From assembly GCF_000967545.1 (NCBI RefSeq), contig NZ_JXXV01000025.1:1-64000 (forward strand): a DNA stretch of 64,000 nt. Reading direction: 5' to 3'. Both the position numbers and the translations under genes were made by a program. This document shows positions 1 through 9,511 of the stretch, in pieces. The DNA is from Vibrio galatheae. GTDB lineage: Bacteria; Pseudomonadota; Gammaproteobacteria; Enterobacterales; Vibrionaceae. How positions within the stretch are numbered: position 1 is the stretch's first letter; each line of letters starts with the position of its first letter. Under the pieces are notes generated by a model. It was not told the DNA's origin and ran no database searches. It saw only the letters and a list, made by a program, of their open reading frames with translations.

Positions 1-20
1 TTAACTGACTGGCATTACTC

Positions 21-41
21 CGCTCTCGGGGGCGTTTTTTT
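21..41 (+). terminator. Possible intrinsic terminator at the left edge
   Basis: A short GC-rich stem (CGCTC paired with GGGCG, including G-T pairs, loop TCGG) is followed by seven T residues. It would end a plus-strand gene lying left of the window. The stem is short, so confidence is limited. The rest of 42-243 shows no gene and is AT-rich. Confidence 0.4.
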
Positions 42-243
42 GTTTGTAGCGTTATCGTATTTAGTCGGAATTAATTGACTTTCACTAAGGTATAGCAACT
101 ACTTAGGAAAAAGAAATACGCTTGTATATAAGGCACTTGAACCGGCTAAAATAGACTTCAAATTTAGAGACATAAAATCATTAATAATAATTTTATTGTT
201 ACCGAAGTGTAGCCTGTGATTCTTTAGCCGTAATACTTTTGAG

Positions 244-1467
244 TTATGTCTTCAGTTTGCTTTTGGCTATGGCGCTGACTCGCTGGCGTTCAAGCTCGGC
301 TTTGATCTCGGCACCTTTAAATCCGTCATTGATGATATCTTGAACATTAACTGCTAGCGCGGCTTGATAAGCGAGTTCAAAGATGTCTTTCTGCGGATAA
401 TCTATCGTTTCAAAATCTGTTCGCCCACGACTATCAGCCATGCAGCAAGTGAGAATATCCTTCAAACGCTCTGGTTTGCGCCACACATCAAATTTATTCA
501 GTACCTTGAGTTTCGTCTCTGGTTTTAGCTCGGCGGCGCGGTGAATATTGGAATGTTGCTCGCAGACCAAAAGTGCTAGATCGCGAAACTCGTTCGGAAC
601 TTTGACTCGACTACACAAAGATTGAATCAGCTTTAGACCCGTGTGACAGTGCATTTTATGGCTAGGCCATTCGGATTGAGGGGTAATGCCTTTACCTAGG
701 TCATGAACTTGGCTCGCGAAGCGAACCGGAAGCGATTCACTCAGTAGTGCCGCTTGTTTTGCTACCATTAAAGTATGAATACCAGTATCAATTTCTGGGT
801 GCCACTTTTCAGGCTGTGGGACGCCAAACAAAGCGTCCAGCTCAGGCAGCACTATATGTAAGGCATCACAATCTTTTAATACTGAGATAAAAACTTGAGG
901 ATCTTGCGTTGACAGTGATTTATGCCATTCCTGCCAGACTCTTTCTGCAGTTAAGTGTTCTAGCTCTCCAGAACGAGCAATTTGACGCATGAGTGCTAAG
1001 GTGTCATCTGCGACGGTAAAGCCTAAATGATTCAATTTGGCAGCGAAGCGAGCCACACGCAGTACTCGCAGTGGGTCTTCGGTAAACGCCGCTGAAACAT
1101 GACGTAAAACGCGATCTTTAAGATCTTGCTGACCATTGAAGGGATCGACAATTTCGCCGTTCGGGGCTTGTGCCATGGCATTAATGGTCAAATCGCGTCT
1201 AAGTAGATCTTCTTCTAACGTTACATCGGCAGCAAAGTAGCAATCAAATCCAGTATAGCCAGAGCCGATCTTACGTTCAGTACGCGCTAAAGCGTGCTCT
1301 TCTTTACTGTCTGGGTGAAGAAATACAGGGAAGTCTTTGCCGACGGCGATAAAGCCGTTTTGCAGCAATTCTTCGGGGGTTGAACCGACGACGACCCAAT
1401 CTTTGTCGTAGACCTCAATATTCAGTAGTTGATCGCGAACTGCTCCGCCAACAAGGTATCTTTGCAC
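244..1467 (-). CDS. cca: CCA-adding enzyme (multifunctional tRNA nucleotidyltransferase)
   Basis: Adds or repairs the 3' CCA of tRNAs without a template. The protein has 407 aa. It begins with a class II nucleotidyltransferase head containing the GGAVRD motif (residues 7-12) and the metal-binding D-x-D in YDKDW. A poly(A)-polymerase-type RNA-binding region follows ([22 protein letters not shown]). A C-terminal HD phosphohydrolase domain is present (HDLGKG), as in the gammaproteobacterial form that also has phosphatase and 2',3'-cyclic phosphodiesterase activity. The gene is transcribed divergently from gspA. In E. coli cca also lies beside the SH3-domain gene ygiM, a neighbourhood partly kept here. 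Confidence 0.97.
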   Translation of the reverse strand: MQRYLVGGAVRDQLLNIEVYDKDWVVVGSTPEELLQNGFIAVGKDFPVFLHPDSKEEHALARTERKIGSGYTGFDCYFAADVTLEEDLLRRDLTINAMAQAPNGEIVDPFNGQQDLKDRVLRHVSAAFTEDPLRVLRVARFAAKLNHLGFTVADDTLALMRQIARSGELEHLTAERVWQEWHKSLSTQDPQVFISVLKDCDALHIVLPELDALFGVPQPEKWHPEIDTGIHTLMVAKQAALLSESLPVRFASQVHDLGKGITPQSEWPSHKMHCHTGLKLIQSLCSRVKVPNEFRDLALLVCEQHSNIHRAAELKPETKLKVLNKFDVWRKPERLKDILTCCMADSRGRTDFETIDYPQKDIFELAYQAALAVNVQDIINDGFKGAEIKAELERQRVSAIAKSKLKT

Positions 1468-1555
1468 CTAGCTCTCCCTTTTGATCAGTTTGGCATTGGC
1501 TAATCTTGCCAGCAATGGTACTTTTCTTAGCAGCAAATGCCCAGAGAAGAGAGTT

Positions 1556-3178
1556 ATGTATCAACAATATTTTGCGCTGACAGAGTTGCCATTTTCTATC
1601 GTGCCAAACTCTCGTTTCCTCTACCAAAGTCGTCGCCATAAAGAAGCCATGTTCCAAATTCAGGCGGGGTTAGGTGAAGGTTGTGGTTTTGCTATGCTCA
1701 CCGGCGAGGTTGGAACAGGAAAAACAACCATTGCAAAGTCGATACTTAAAACTTTAACAGACAATACCCGTGCTGGGCTGATTTTAAATCCGACTTTCTC
1801 AAATATTGAGTTGCTAGAGGCGGTATGTGATGAATTTGATATCCATTATTCCCCTAACTCTTCATTGAAAGCACTCAATCAAGCTATCCATCAGTTCTTG
1901 CTCAATAACCATGCTAATGGTACACAAACCCTGTTAGTTATTGATGAAGCACAGCACCTTTCCGCTGACGTTCTAGAGCAGTTGCGCTTACTGACCAATT
2001 TGGAAACCGAACGTCAAAAGCTATTGAAAGTGTTATTGATTGGTCAGCCTGAGCTACAACATAAATTGCAGATGCCGCAACTGCGCCAATTGGCGCAACG
2101 AATCACTGGGCGTTATCACTTGCTGCCACTCAATCAAGATGAAACGCGAGATTACATCAAATTTCGTCTTACACTAGCGGGTGGTTCGGCAGAGCTTTTC
2201 TCTACACAATCGATTAAATACATCGCTCGCCAGACTCAAGGCATACCGCGCTTAATCAATCTGGTTTGTGATGCCAGTTTGAAACAAGCCTATAGTGTTG
2301 GGGAGTCCAAGCCATCTCACTCTTCTGTCACGCTAGCTTGTGATGAGGTGATGAGTTTTCAAACCGCTTCAGTATCGCCTGATACGATGCGAACTAGGCG
2401 TGACACCAACAACTGGACCCTATCGTTAATTTCATTACTCGTCACTGGCATGTTGTGTTACGGGGCTTATGTTTATACACCATCTTTGGTCAAGCCGGTT
2501 ATCACTCAGCACCTTAAGCAGCAATATCCACCTTTAGAAAATATTGCACAGGAAAAGAGCGTATTCCCTAGTGTTCTTTTGGCATTGTTGAACAAGGGTA
2601 TCGATCAGGAAGCCGCGATAGCCAGCCTGTATCAGGTGTGGGGTTATCGTGCCTCGGTGCTCGATCAATTGTGTTTAGACAACGGCGAAGGGAAATTTCG
2701 CTGTGTATTAGAAACTGGAACGATCGATTCAATAGAAAAACTTGATCGCCCGGTGGTTTTGACATTGAACATTGACCAGCAAAGACGTTTTGCAGTGCTG
2801 TATCAATTAACGAAACAAGGTGTCACCTTGATTGTTGACCAGCAATTAGTCGAGTTTGACCGCCAACACTTAGCGCGTATTTGGTCTGGTGAGTATCGCC
2901 AGATCTGGCAGGGTTATTGGAACGAAACCTTGAAACCTGGAATGAGCGGCGAGGCGGTAAGAGTGCTTGATTTACATTTGTCTCAGGTGTTGGGTGAAAA
3001 GGTCTCAGGGCAAGCCACTTTTGATCATAATCTCAAGCAAAAAGTGGAAACTTTCCAACGTTGGCAAGGATTGAATGTGGATGGTATTGCTGGACAGAAA
3101 ACATTGCGTTTGCTCGAACAGCTTTCTCAGATAGATGCGCCTAGCTTAACTTCTCGTGAGGGTAAATCCAATGTCTAA
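1556..3178 (+). CDS. gspA: GspA/ExeA-type AAA+ ATPase with peptidoglycan-binding domain
   Basis: Predicted inner-membrane ATPase that, with GspB, helps place the type II secretion secretin through the peptidoglycan. From the ATG at 1556 the protein has 540 aa; an earlier in-frame ATG at 1481 lacks the conserved MYQQYF start, while 1556 follows a purine-rich AGAGAAGAGAG. Walker A is GEVGTGKT near residue 50 and Walker B is LLVIDEAQ near residue 130. One membrane segment lies near residues 285-305. A C-terminal peptidoglycan-binding domain (GEAVRVLDLHL to VDGIAGQKTLRLL) fits the ExeA architecture. The gene overlaps gspB by 8 nt, which suggests translational coupling. Confidence 0.93.
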   Translation: MYQQYFALTELPFSIVPNSRFLYQSRRHKEAMFQIQAGLGEGCGFAMLTGEVGTGKTTIAKSILKTLTDNTRAGLILNPTFSNIELLEAVCDEFDIHYSPNSSLKALNQAIHQFLLNNHANGTQTLLVIDEAQHLSADVLEQLRLLTNLETERQKLLKVLLIGQPELQHKLQMPQLRQLAQRITGRYHLLPLNQDETRDYIKFRLTLAGGSAELFSTQSIKYIARQTQGIPRLINLVCDASLKQAYSVGESKPSHSSVTLACDEVMSFQTASVSPDTMRTRRDTNNWTLSLISLLVTGMLCYGAYVYTPSLVKPVITQHLKQQYPPLENIAQEKSVFPSVLLALLNKGIDQEAAIASLYQVWGYRASVLDQLCLDNGEGKFRCVLETGTIDSIEKLDRPVVLTLNIDQQRRFAVLYQLTKQGVTLIVDQQLVEFDRQHLARIWSGEYRQIWQGYWNETLKPGMSGEAVRVLDLHLSQVLGEKVSGQATFDHNLKQKVETFQRWQGLNVDGIAGQKTLRLLEQLSQIDAPSLTSREGKSNV

Positions 3179-3950
3179 AGTGATGCAAGCCATAGAGCGT
3201 TCTGAGCGTAGCCACAATACCTTAGCAGGGGCGACTCCTAAACCTAGCTATTCTTTAGCAAAGAATAGAGGTGTTTCTCGTAGCGCTATCAATTTGGCGA
3301 TGATTGCCATTCCACCTATATTGGTGATGATCACCATGACGCTACAAACTTATCAGACGCAAAAGCAAGCTTGGCTAGAGATCAATGTGGCAGAGACTGT
3401 CGTGGTTGAGGTGCCTTTTGCATACCAAGTTCGCGCTACACCAGACTTTTCGCCGCTGCGCACAACATATCAAGACAACAGCTCAGAAGCGAAAATTACT
3501 TGGCTGAATCAAGTTGATGAGGATGTTAGCCAACTGCCTCCAACAATTGGTGACCCAGAGATACCAAACAATAGTCAGCAAGCTGTGAAAGGTGATGATC
3601 TGTTGACTGGGCTTGATTTGTCTCAGCTCTCTCCGGAACTTGCGCAGCGTTTTCAATCGGCATTGAATGCAAACACCCGCAACGAGCAATTAAAACAAAA
3701 CCAGAATGCGGTCAACTTAGCGCAGCAAGCTGATCGTTGGTATGGCAAGTTGCCAGCACTCAATTTTCAGACTCATGTCTATTCAAGTAAGACTAGTAAA
3801 CGCTGGGTCAAAGTTAATGGTATCGAATACAGTCAGGGAGACTGGCTTAGTGATGATATTGAATTGGTTCGTATCGACCCGCGGTCTTGTTTGATTCGAT
3901 TTAAAGGTGAGCTGATTGAAGTTCCCGCTTTATATGATTGGCAAGGATGA
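3171..3950 (+). CDS. gspB: GspB/ExeB-type general secretion protein B
   Basis: Inner-membrane partner of GspA in type II secretion. The protein has 259 aa from the ATG at 3171, inside the last codons of gspA. It has a short cytoplasmic N-terminus (MSKVMQAIERSER), a membrane segment at about residues 43-62 (LAMIAIPPILVMITM), a polar periplasmic linker, and a C-terminal GspB-family domain. That domain contains WVKVNGIEYSQGDWL and ends in a fold resembling the GspC HR region (LVRIDPRSCLIRFKGELIEVP). The operon ends at a bidirectional hairpin just downstream. Confidence 0.92.
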   Translation: MSKVMQAIERSERSHNTLAGATPKPSYSLAKNRGVSRSAINLAMIAIPPILVMITMTLQTYQTQKQAWLEINVAETVVVEVPFAYQVRATPDFSPLRTTYQDNSSEAKITWLNQVDEDVSQLPPTIGDPEIPNNSQQAVKGDDLLTGLDLSQLSPELAQRFQSALNANTRNEQLKQNQNAVNLAQQADRWYGKLPALNFQTHVYSSKTSKRWVKVNGIEYSQGDWLSDDIELVRIDPRSCLIRFKGELIEVPALYDWQG

Positions 3951-3980
3951 CTTAGTTAACTTACAAAATATGCCAGATCA

Positions 3981-4006
3981 AAAAAGGTCACAGAAGTGAC
4001 CTTTTT
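3981..4006. terminator. Bidirectional terminator, gspB / SH3 gene
   Basis: An 11-bp perfect stem (AAAAAGGTCAC with GTGACCTTTTT) closes an AGAA loop. The A and T tails let it end transcription from gspB on the plus strand and from the convergent SH3 gene on the minus strand. Confidence 0.85.
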
Positions 4007-4027
4007 ACTATTTAGCTAAAGTGATGC

Positions 4028-4639
4028 TTATGCCCAGCCTGAAGGAGAGCGTTTTCGGCGCGGAATAATATGCGGCAGAATCAAGCCAAGTAGGAGGCCA
4101 ATTCCAGCAACGCCACCGCCATACATAAAGTATTTCAGCAGCAGGTCATCTTTCTGCGTATCTAACTTAGCACGTAGGTTACGTACCTCTTCCTGAGACG
4201 CAGACAGTTGCTTGCTCATATCACTGTAACCCTGCTCAAGCTCATTAATTTGGCTATTACGTGTTTCGAGTGAATCAATCAGGCCCGCTTTTTCTTGGTC
4301 TGCATTTGAACGTGCATTGGCGAGTTTTTCCTTCACTTCAGCGAGCTCTTTTTCAAGCTTAGGTAAGCGAAGTGCCATGCTTTCACGATTGGTAACGAAA
4401 CGACTTTCTACCCAACCTTTGCGTCCTTTGCTATCTTCAATTTCTGTGTAGCCAGTATCGCGATTGGTTGATACTAACTTCACCTTATCACCAGCATCAA
4501 CACTGCCGATAATACGGAATTGGTTACTAGGGCCAGAATGCATGTAAGTGAATAGATTATCAGCGATGTAGCGGTCTTGAGCAAATGCAGCAGGAACGGC
4601 GAGCATTGATGCTAAAACGAAGCAAACCAGTTTTTTCAC
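4028..4639 (-). CDS. SH3b domain protein with coiled coil and C-terminal membrane anchor (TIGR04211/YgiM-like)
   Basis: Protein of 203 aa, homologous to E. coli YgiM, with no well-defined activity. It has a signal peptide (about residues 1-20, ending AAFA), then a bacterial SH3 domain at about 25-90 (tyrosine- and glycine-rich, ending KGRKGWVESRFV). A long heptad-rich coiled coil runs over about 95-165. A single membrane helix at about 170-190 precedes a basic tail (RRKRS). The layout suggests a periplasmic SH3 domain held to the inner membrane by a stalk. SH3b domains often bind cell-wall peptides, so an envelope role is inferred. Confidence 0.85.
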   Translation of the reverse strand: MKKLVCFVLASMLAVPAAFAQDRYIADNLFTYMHSGPSNQFRIIGSVDAGDKVKLVSTNRDTGYTEIEDSKGRKGWVESRFVTNRESMALRLPKLEKELAEVKEKLANARSNADQEKAGLIDSLETRNSQINELEQGYSDMSKQLSASQEEVRNLRAKLDTQKDDLLLKYFMYGGGVAGIGLLLGLILPHIIPRRKRSPSGWA

Positions 4640-4737
4640 GGTAAATCCTTTAACAGTCTATGAGGGTCTGCAAACCCATTATCTATTTCTTTGCTAACGC
4701 CAAATAGTAAGGAGTTTCGCGGATGACTGCAACAAAG

Positions 4738-4758
4738 AAGGGAGGCTGAGCCTCCCTT
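4738..4758. terminator. Terminator downstream of the phosphate transporter
   Basis: A perfect 9-bp stem (AAGGGAGGC with GCCTCCCTT) closes a TGA loop. Read on the minus strand it is followed by TTCTTTGTT, so it fits the end of the phosphate transporter transcript. Confidence 0.7.
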
Positions 4759-4813
4759 TCTGCGGTTTTGAGTCAATAATGACAGTGAGTTAACACATCA
4801 CTGACCTAATTGA

Positions 4814-6073
4814 TTAAATAAACATTGCCTGAATTGCGTAGAAGAACACCACGGCAAGCAGTGCACCAGCTGGTAGCGTTACAATCCAAGAAGCCACGAT
4901 ATTACGTACCACACCTAGGTTAAGTGCTGCGATACCACGAGCAAAACCAACACCTAGAACCGCGCCAACTAGCGTTTGTGTAGTCGAGATTGGCAAACCA
5001 GTACCAGAGGCAAGCACAACTGTACAAGCAGTAGCAAGCTGAGCGGCAAAACCACGGCTTGGAGTAAGTTCAGTGATACCTGTACCTACCGTTGCCATTA
5101 CTTTGTGACCTAAGGTTGCAAGGCCAACCACGATGCCAAAACCACCTAATGGAAGGATCCACCAAGCGATGGTGCTCTTACCGGTAATTTCGCCCATATG
5201 TTCAACGGTTGATACTACCGCGGATAGTGGGCCGATAGCGTTAGCAACATCGTTAGAACCGTGTGCAAATGCCATTGCACAAGCTGTGATAACCATTAAT
5301 ACGCTGAAGATACCTTCAACACCCGCAAAGCCGTGATCATCTTCGCGGCTGGCGAATTTCTTCTGAATGTAAAGGTAACCACCGATCATGATGATGGCGG
5401 ATACACCCGCCGACCACATCCAAGCTTCTGCGTTAGTTAGGTGAAGACCAACGTGTTTAAGACCTTTCTTAATCGTTACCAGAGCGATAACCATAGTGGT
5501 GATAAACATGTACACAGGAACAAAACGTTTGGCGTTAAACAGTGGTTTTTCAGTATCGAAAATCAGTCGCTGCGCACTAACAAAGATAACGTAAGCAAAG
5601 AAACCAGAGATGACCGGAGTGACTATCCAACTGCCGACGATGCCTTTAACTGAGCCCCAGTCCACCGCTTCTGTACCGACAGATACACAGGCGAAGCCGA
5701 TGATCGCACCGATGATAGAGTGAGTCGTCGAAACTGGCCAACCCATGTAAGAAGCTAGTAGCAACCACGTACCAGCGGCCAAAAGTGATGACATCATACC
5801 GTAGACGAGAACATCTGGCTGATGAGCAAATAGGGACGTTTCAATTACGCCTTTACGGATAGTGTCGGTTACTTCACCGCCTGCTAAATATGCCCCGGCA
5901 AATTCAAAGATCATCGCGATAATGATCGCTTGTTTAACCGTTAGAGCTTTTGAGCCTACGGATGTGCCCATCGCATTGGCTACGTCATTCGCACCAATAC
6001 CAATCGCCATCATAAAACCAAAAGCGGCTGCAATAATAATCAGGACAGTGCCGTAGTTCGCAAGGATATCCAT
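4814..6073 (-). CDS. pit: Inorganic phosphate transporter, PiT family
   Basis: Low-affinity phosphate/cation symporter of the inner membrane, 419 aa with about ten predicted helices. The two PiT signature repeats are visible: GANDVANAMGTSVGS near residues 27-41 and GSNDVANAIGPLSAV in the second half. PVSTTHSIIGAIIG and PISTTQTLVGAVLG are the matching helical-hairpin repeats. The DUF47 gene lies 131 nt upstream on the same strand. PiT/DUF47 pairs are widespread, and the DUF47 partner is thought to control the carrier. No recognisable Pho box was found upstream of the pair. Confidence 0.95.
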   Translation of the reverse strand: MDILANYGTVLIIIAAAFGFMMAIGIGANDVANAMGTSVGSKALTVKQAIIIAMIFEFAGAYLAGGEVTDTIRKGVIETSLFAHQPDVLVYGMMSSLLAAGTWLLLASYMGWPVSTTHSIIGAIIGFACVSVGTEAVDWGSVKGIVGSWIVTPVISGFFAYVIFVSAQRLIFDTEKPLFNAKRFVPVYMFITTMVIALVTIKKGLKHVGLHLTNAEAWMWSAGVSAIIMIGGYLYIQKKFASREDDHGFAGVEGIFSVLMVITACAMAFAHGSNDVANAIGPLSAVVSTVEHMGEITGKSTIAWWILPLGGFGIVVGLATLGHKVMATVGTGITELTPSRGFAAQLATACTVVLASGTGLPISTTQTLVGAVLGVGFARGIAALNLGVVRNIVASWIVTLPAGALLAVVFFYAIQAMFI

Positions 6074-6204
6074 CGTAATACCTAGTTGTTGATAACAAGC
6101 GGAGCAAAATTTCAGAACGACAAAACCCCTTCAGCGCGTCAGTATTTATCGCCTAACAGGGGTGTGAACTCGTTAGATGCTCTTCGTTATTTGGTTAACT
6201 TATT

Positions 6205-6885
6205 TTATGAGCGAGACAGCATGACTTCGAGGCGCGCACCAACACGTTGCGCCTGATCAGCAATACCACCTACCCACTCTAGAATTTTATAAAGGAACAT
6301 CACATCAATTGGATTCAGATCCGCTTCAATCGCCATTAGGTTTTGGCGAAGTTCAATCTGCATCGCGTCTGTGTCGTCCTCAATCACATCCAGTTGGTGG
6401 ATCATTTCAGCCACAAGTGTTACTTCACGGCCTTTAAATCCAGTTTCCAATAACTCATCAAGCTCATTGATCACTTTCTGCGCTTGGTCAGCTGCGTCTA
6501 GACAGCGTTTCACATACGCAATAAAGTTTTCTTGAAGAGGTGCAGGGATAGTCAATTGACGGCCATATACTCGGCCAGCAATGTCTTTTGCAAGGTTAGC
6601 GAGTTTATCTTGCTGCGTCAGTAGTTCCAGCATGTCACTACGATCAACAGGCATAAACAAACCACGAGGAAGTTTAAGACGAATTTCACGCTTTAGCACG
6701 TCGGCTTCTTTCTCTAGGTGAGAAATTTGTGCACGAATTTCCGCCGCTTTCTCCCAGTCACCCTTTGAACTGACTTCAAAGAAGTTAACTAGGTGCGAGC
6801 AACATTCGTTTACACACACAACGTGGCGCTGCAAAGGTTTAATAGGGGACTTTGCAAATAACCCCATAATTGTATTTACTGGCAT
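6205..6885 (-). CDS. TIGR00153/DUF47 PhoU-like protein
   Basis: Cytoplasmic all-helical protein of the PhoU-like DUF47 family (E. coli YkaA type), 226 aa from the second ATG (MPVNTIMGLF); an ATG two codons earlier is possible. Recognisable family blocks are KEADVLKREIR, LPRGLFMPVDRSDML and ELLTQQDKLANLAKDIAG. Acidic E/D-x-x-x-D patterns, the usual metal-binding motif, recur in the helices. The gene is first in a likely two-gene operon with the phosphate transporter. By analogy with PhoU the role is control of phosphate uptake, but this is inferred from pairing only. Confidence 0.9.
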   Translation of the reverse strand: MPVNTIMGLFAKSPIKPLQRHVVCVNECCSHLVNFFEVSSKGDWEKAAEIRAQISHLEKEADVLKREIRLKLPRGLFMPVDRSDMLELLTQQDKLANLAKDIAGRVYGRQLTIPAPLQENFIAYVKRCLDAADQAQKVINELDELLETGFKGREVTLVAEMIHQLDVIEDDTDAMQIELRQNLMAIEADLNPIDVMFLYKILEWVGGIADQAQRVGARLEVMLSRS

Positions 6886-7091
6886 GGTCATTCAACCCAA
6901 TTAATATAACCTAAAAACTAACATACACCATTTCATGGCGAAATGTTGAACGATGGCTATAAAGGCGCGCATGTTAACCCATTAAATCACTCATTAAAAC
7001 TGTTTTAGATCATCAGAAGGGCGATATTTCTTTCTTGCCGAGTAAGAAAATAGGCAATATCCTGTCTCTATCTGCTTTGAAAGGTATAGTT

Positions 7092-8609
7092 ATGGAAACC
7101 GAGATAGAACTGAAGTTTTTTGTTTCTCCCGAATTTTCAGAGACTTTGCGTCAAAAAATTTCTGAAACCAAAGTACTTCAGCACAGTTGTCGAGAGTTAG
7201 GTAACACCTATTTCGATACGCCAGATCAGTGGCTGCGCCAGCACGATATTGGTCTTCGTATTCGTCGTTTTGATGATGTCTATGTTCAAACCGTAAAAAC
7301 CGCCGGACGCGTTGTGGCTGGTTTACATTCAAGACCTGAGTTCAACGCAGAGCACACAGGCAATGACCCCGATCTTAGCCTACATCCGCAAGATATCTGG
7401 CCAGCAGGCAAAGATACCGAGGTCTTGCAGGCTGAACTGCAAGCGCTCTTTTCTACCAACTTTACACGTGAGCAGTGGCTGATTGGGATGCCAGATGGTA
7501 GCCAAATTGAAGTTGCCTTTGATCAAGGTAACGTAGAAGCCAATGGTAAAGAAGACCCGATTTGCGAAGTTGAACTGGAACTGAAATCGGGCCAAACCGA
7601 TGCCTTATTTACCTTGGCAAGGGCCTTCTCCGATCAAGGTGGAATGCGTTTAGGCAACTTGAGTAAAGCCGCCAAGGGCTATCGATTGGCGATGGATTAC
7701 AGTGGTGATGAAGTGAAGCCTTTGGCTCTGGTTAAAACCAGCCGCAATGATAGCGTTGAATCTTGCTTTATTAACTCGCTAGAGCATGCATTGTCTCATT
7801 GGCATTACCATGAACAAATTTATGCTGAGCGCGACTCGATTCAAGCTGTGCATGAAATCAGAAACTCAATCAGTTTTATTCGCCAGATTCTTACTGTTTA
7901 TGGTGGCGTAGTCCCACGCCGTGCTAGCGCTATATTGCGTCAAGAACTGAAATGGCTTGAACAAGAGCTTGAATGGTTACGTGACTACGATTACTTGGAT
8001 GACCTTCTGGATGATAAAGGCCATGCGTTGCGTAAATTGGATGCGCGTAAATTCTTAGTCGGCGAGCTAAAAGTTCTACAAGAACACCTTCCGACTCGCG
8101 AACACATTATCGCCTTGCTCAACTCTGCACGCTACACTGGTTTGTTACTTGATCTCAGTCGCTGGATTTTAACGCGCGGCTGGCAACCCTTCCTTGATGA
8201 CAAAGCGCGTGAAAAAATGTCGCTCAATATAGAACATTTCTCTGTTGAGCAGTTGGATAGAACTTGGGCCGAGTTGATGGAGGCATTTCCTCCCGAGCAG
8301 AATCTAACTGGTGAAGATTATATCGAGCAGCAATACCGATTGATGCGTAACCTCTATACTGGGGTCAGTTTCGCCAGTCTGTATGACTTTGACGACCGTG
8401 ACAGCTTCCGTTTGCCATGGAGTGATCTGCTGCATGGCACTGACGACTTACTGAAACTGAAAACCTTGGAACAGTTTGTCGAACGACTCGAAGGCGAGGA
8501 GCGTGAGCAACTTCAGCGTTGGCTTGCTCGCCAAGAAAGTTCGATTTTACGCGCTATGGAACAGACGCGCGTAATTTGTATCGAGGCAGAGCCTTACTGG
8601 CGAGATTAA
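7092..8609 (+). CDS. ygiF: Inorganic triphosphatase, CYTH-CHAD protein (YgiF-like)
   Basis: Hydrolyses inorganic triphosphate. It has 505 aa from the ATG at 7092, which gives the family start METEIELKF; upstream in-frame codons lack that start. The CYTH domain (about 1-200) shows the ExExK motif EIELK at residues 4-8 and the tunnel residues RIRRF and EVELELKSG. A histidine-rich helical CHAD domain follows (about 240-500: HYHEQIYAERDSIQAVHEIRN). The protein is longer than E. coli YgiF (about 433 aa). ygiF precedes glnE and hldE in enterobacteria; here a K+ channel and a chemoreceptor gene come between. Confidence 0.9.
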   Translation: METEIELKFFVSPEFSETLRQKISETKVLQHSCRELGNTYFDTPDQWLRQHDIGLRIRRFDDVYVQTVKTAGRVVAGLHSRPEFNAEHTGNDPDLSLHPQDIWPAGKDTEVLQAELQALFSTNFTREQWLIGMPDGSQIEVAFDQGNVEANGKEDPICEVELELKSGQTDALFTLARAFSDQGGMRLGNLSKAAKGYRLAMDYSGDEVKPLALVKTSRNDSVESCFINSLEHALSHWHYHEQIYAERDSIQAVHEIRNSISFIRQILTVYGGVVPRRASAILRQELKWLEQELEWLRDYDYLDDLLDDKGHALRKLDARKFLVGELKVLQEHLPTREHIIALLNSARYTGLLLDLSRWILTRGWQPFLDDKAREKMSLNIEHFSVEQLDRTWAELMEAFPPEQNLTGEDYIEQQYRLMRNLYTGVSFASLYDFDDRDSFRLPWSDLLHGTDDLLKLKTLEQFVERLEGEEREQLQRWLARQESSILRAMEQTRVICIEAEPYWRD

Positions 8610-8624
8610 ACCTTCGCAGATTGA

Positions 8625-8648
8625 AACGGGAACCTTAGGGTTCCCGTT
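8625..8648. terminator. Terminator overlapping the 3' end of the K+ channel gene
   Basis: A 10-bp perfect stem (AACGGGAACC with GGTTCCCGTT) closes a TTAG loop and is followed by a T-rich run on the plus strand. It ends ygiF. The loop holds the TAA stop of the convergent channel gene, so one arm encodes that gene's last residues. Confidence 0.75.
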
Positions 8649-9399
8649 GTTGTTTGTTTTGACGCTCCAGTCTGTCGAGACGCTCTATAATCTCACTTTG
8701 TCTGTCGACAAGCTCTATCAGTAGTCTTTCTTTATGCTTTGAGCGGTCATCTTGCCTTTTGGTCGGCGAGGTGATCATTGATGTAATCAAACCAGAAATC
8801 ATACCGAACAAGCCCACGCCGCAGATGATCAACGCCGCGGCCAAAATGCGGCCACCATCGGTGACAGGATAGTGGTCGCCATACCCAACGGTCGAAATAG
8901 TGACTAACGCCCACCACATTGCATCCCCACCGTTGTGGATATTGGCATCGGGCGAGTTTCCTTCTAGGAGCAACATGGTACTCGAACCTATGGTTAGCAG
9001 TACAACTAATAGCAATAAGATAGAAGCGAGCGTCGTTTCATGTTTGTTTTTAAGGGATTTTCTGATCGCATGGCGACTTGAACGAATAACCAATATCACT
9101 CGCAGAATTGAAAATAACCTCGCATAACGAAGCGGCTCTATCATAGGCACACTGGCCACAAAGTCTATCCAGTGGCGTTGCATATATTTCATCCGATCTG
9201 TAGAGCGGATCAAATCTATGCTCAGCTGGAGGAGAAAGATGCTACAGATAACGAAGTCTAAGCCGATAAATACTTGTCGAGTTTCTGGGCGTAAAGGAAA
9301 AAACAACAAGCCAGAGATCACAAATAGCGCCATAAAAGACAAGATTAGTGATAGCAAGCTCATCGGTTTCGTATCGTCTTTGGTATTATCTCTTTTCAT
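8635..9399 (-). CDS. Voltage-gated-type potassium channel (6TM)
   Basis: Predicted inner-membrane K+ channel of 254 aa. The selectivity filter TVGYGD is at residues 170-175 within the pore loop AMWWALVTISTVGYGD. About five hydrophobic helices precede it (roughly 15-33, 45-65, 80-95, 97-108, 125-145) and one follows (187-210). An arginine-containing segment (RLFSILRVILVIRSSRHAIR, 95-114) resembles an S4-like voltage sensor. The tail (215-250) is a charged coiled coil that could drive tetramer assembly. There is no RCK domain. The gene is convergent with ygiF. Confidence 0.88.
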   Translation of the reverse strand: MKRDNTKDDTKPMSLLSLILSFMALFVISGLLFFPLRPETRQVFIGLDFVICSIFLLQLSIDLIRSTDRMKYMQRHWIDFVASVPMIEPLRYARLFSILRVILVIRSSRHAIRKSLKNKHETTLASILLLLVVLLTIGSSTMLLLEGNSPDANIHNGGDAMWWALVTISTVGYGDHYPVTDGGRILAAALIICGVGLFGMISGLITSMITSPTKRQDDRSKHKERLLIELVDRQSEIIERLDRLERQNKQQREP

Positions 9400-9511
9400 A
9401 CGAGGCTCGAAATAAATAAATTGCAGTAATTTCTTAGCGTAAGGTTATTCGATACGCCCACTCTAGTACAAAGCGCTGCAAATACAAAACAGACAAAATG
9501 GAGAATGTACA

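Noticed and set aside
1481..1555. Earlier start for gspA
   Set aside because: The extra 25 residues lack family similarity, and the ATG at 1556 has a better ribosome site and gives the conserved N-terminus.
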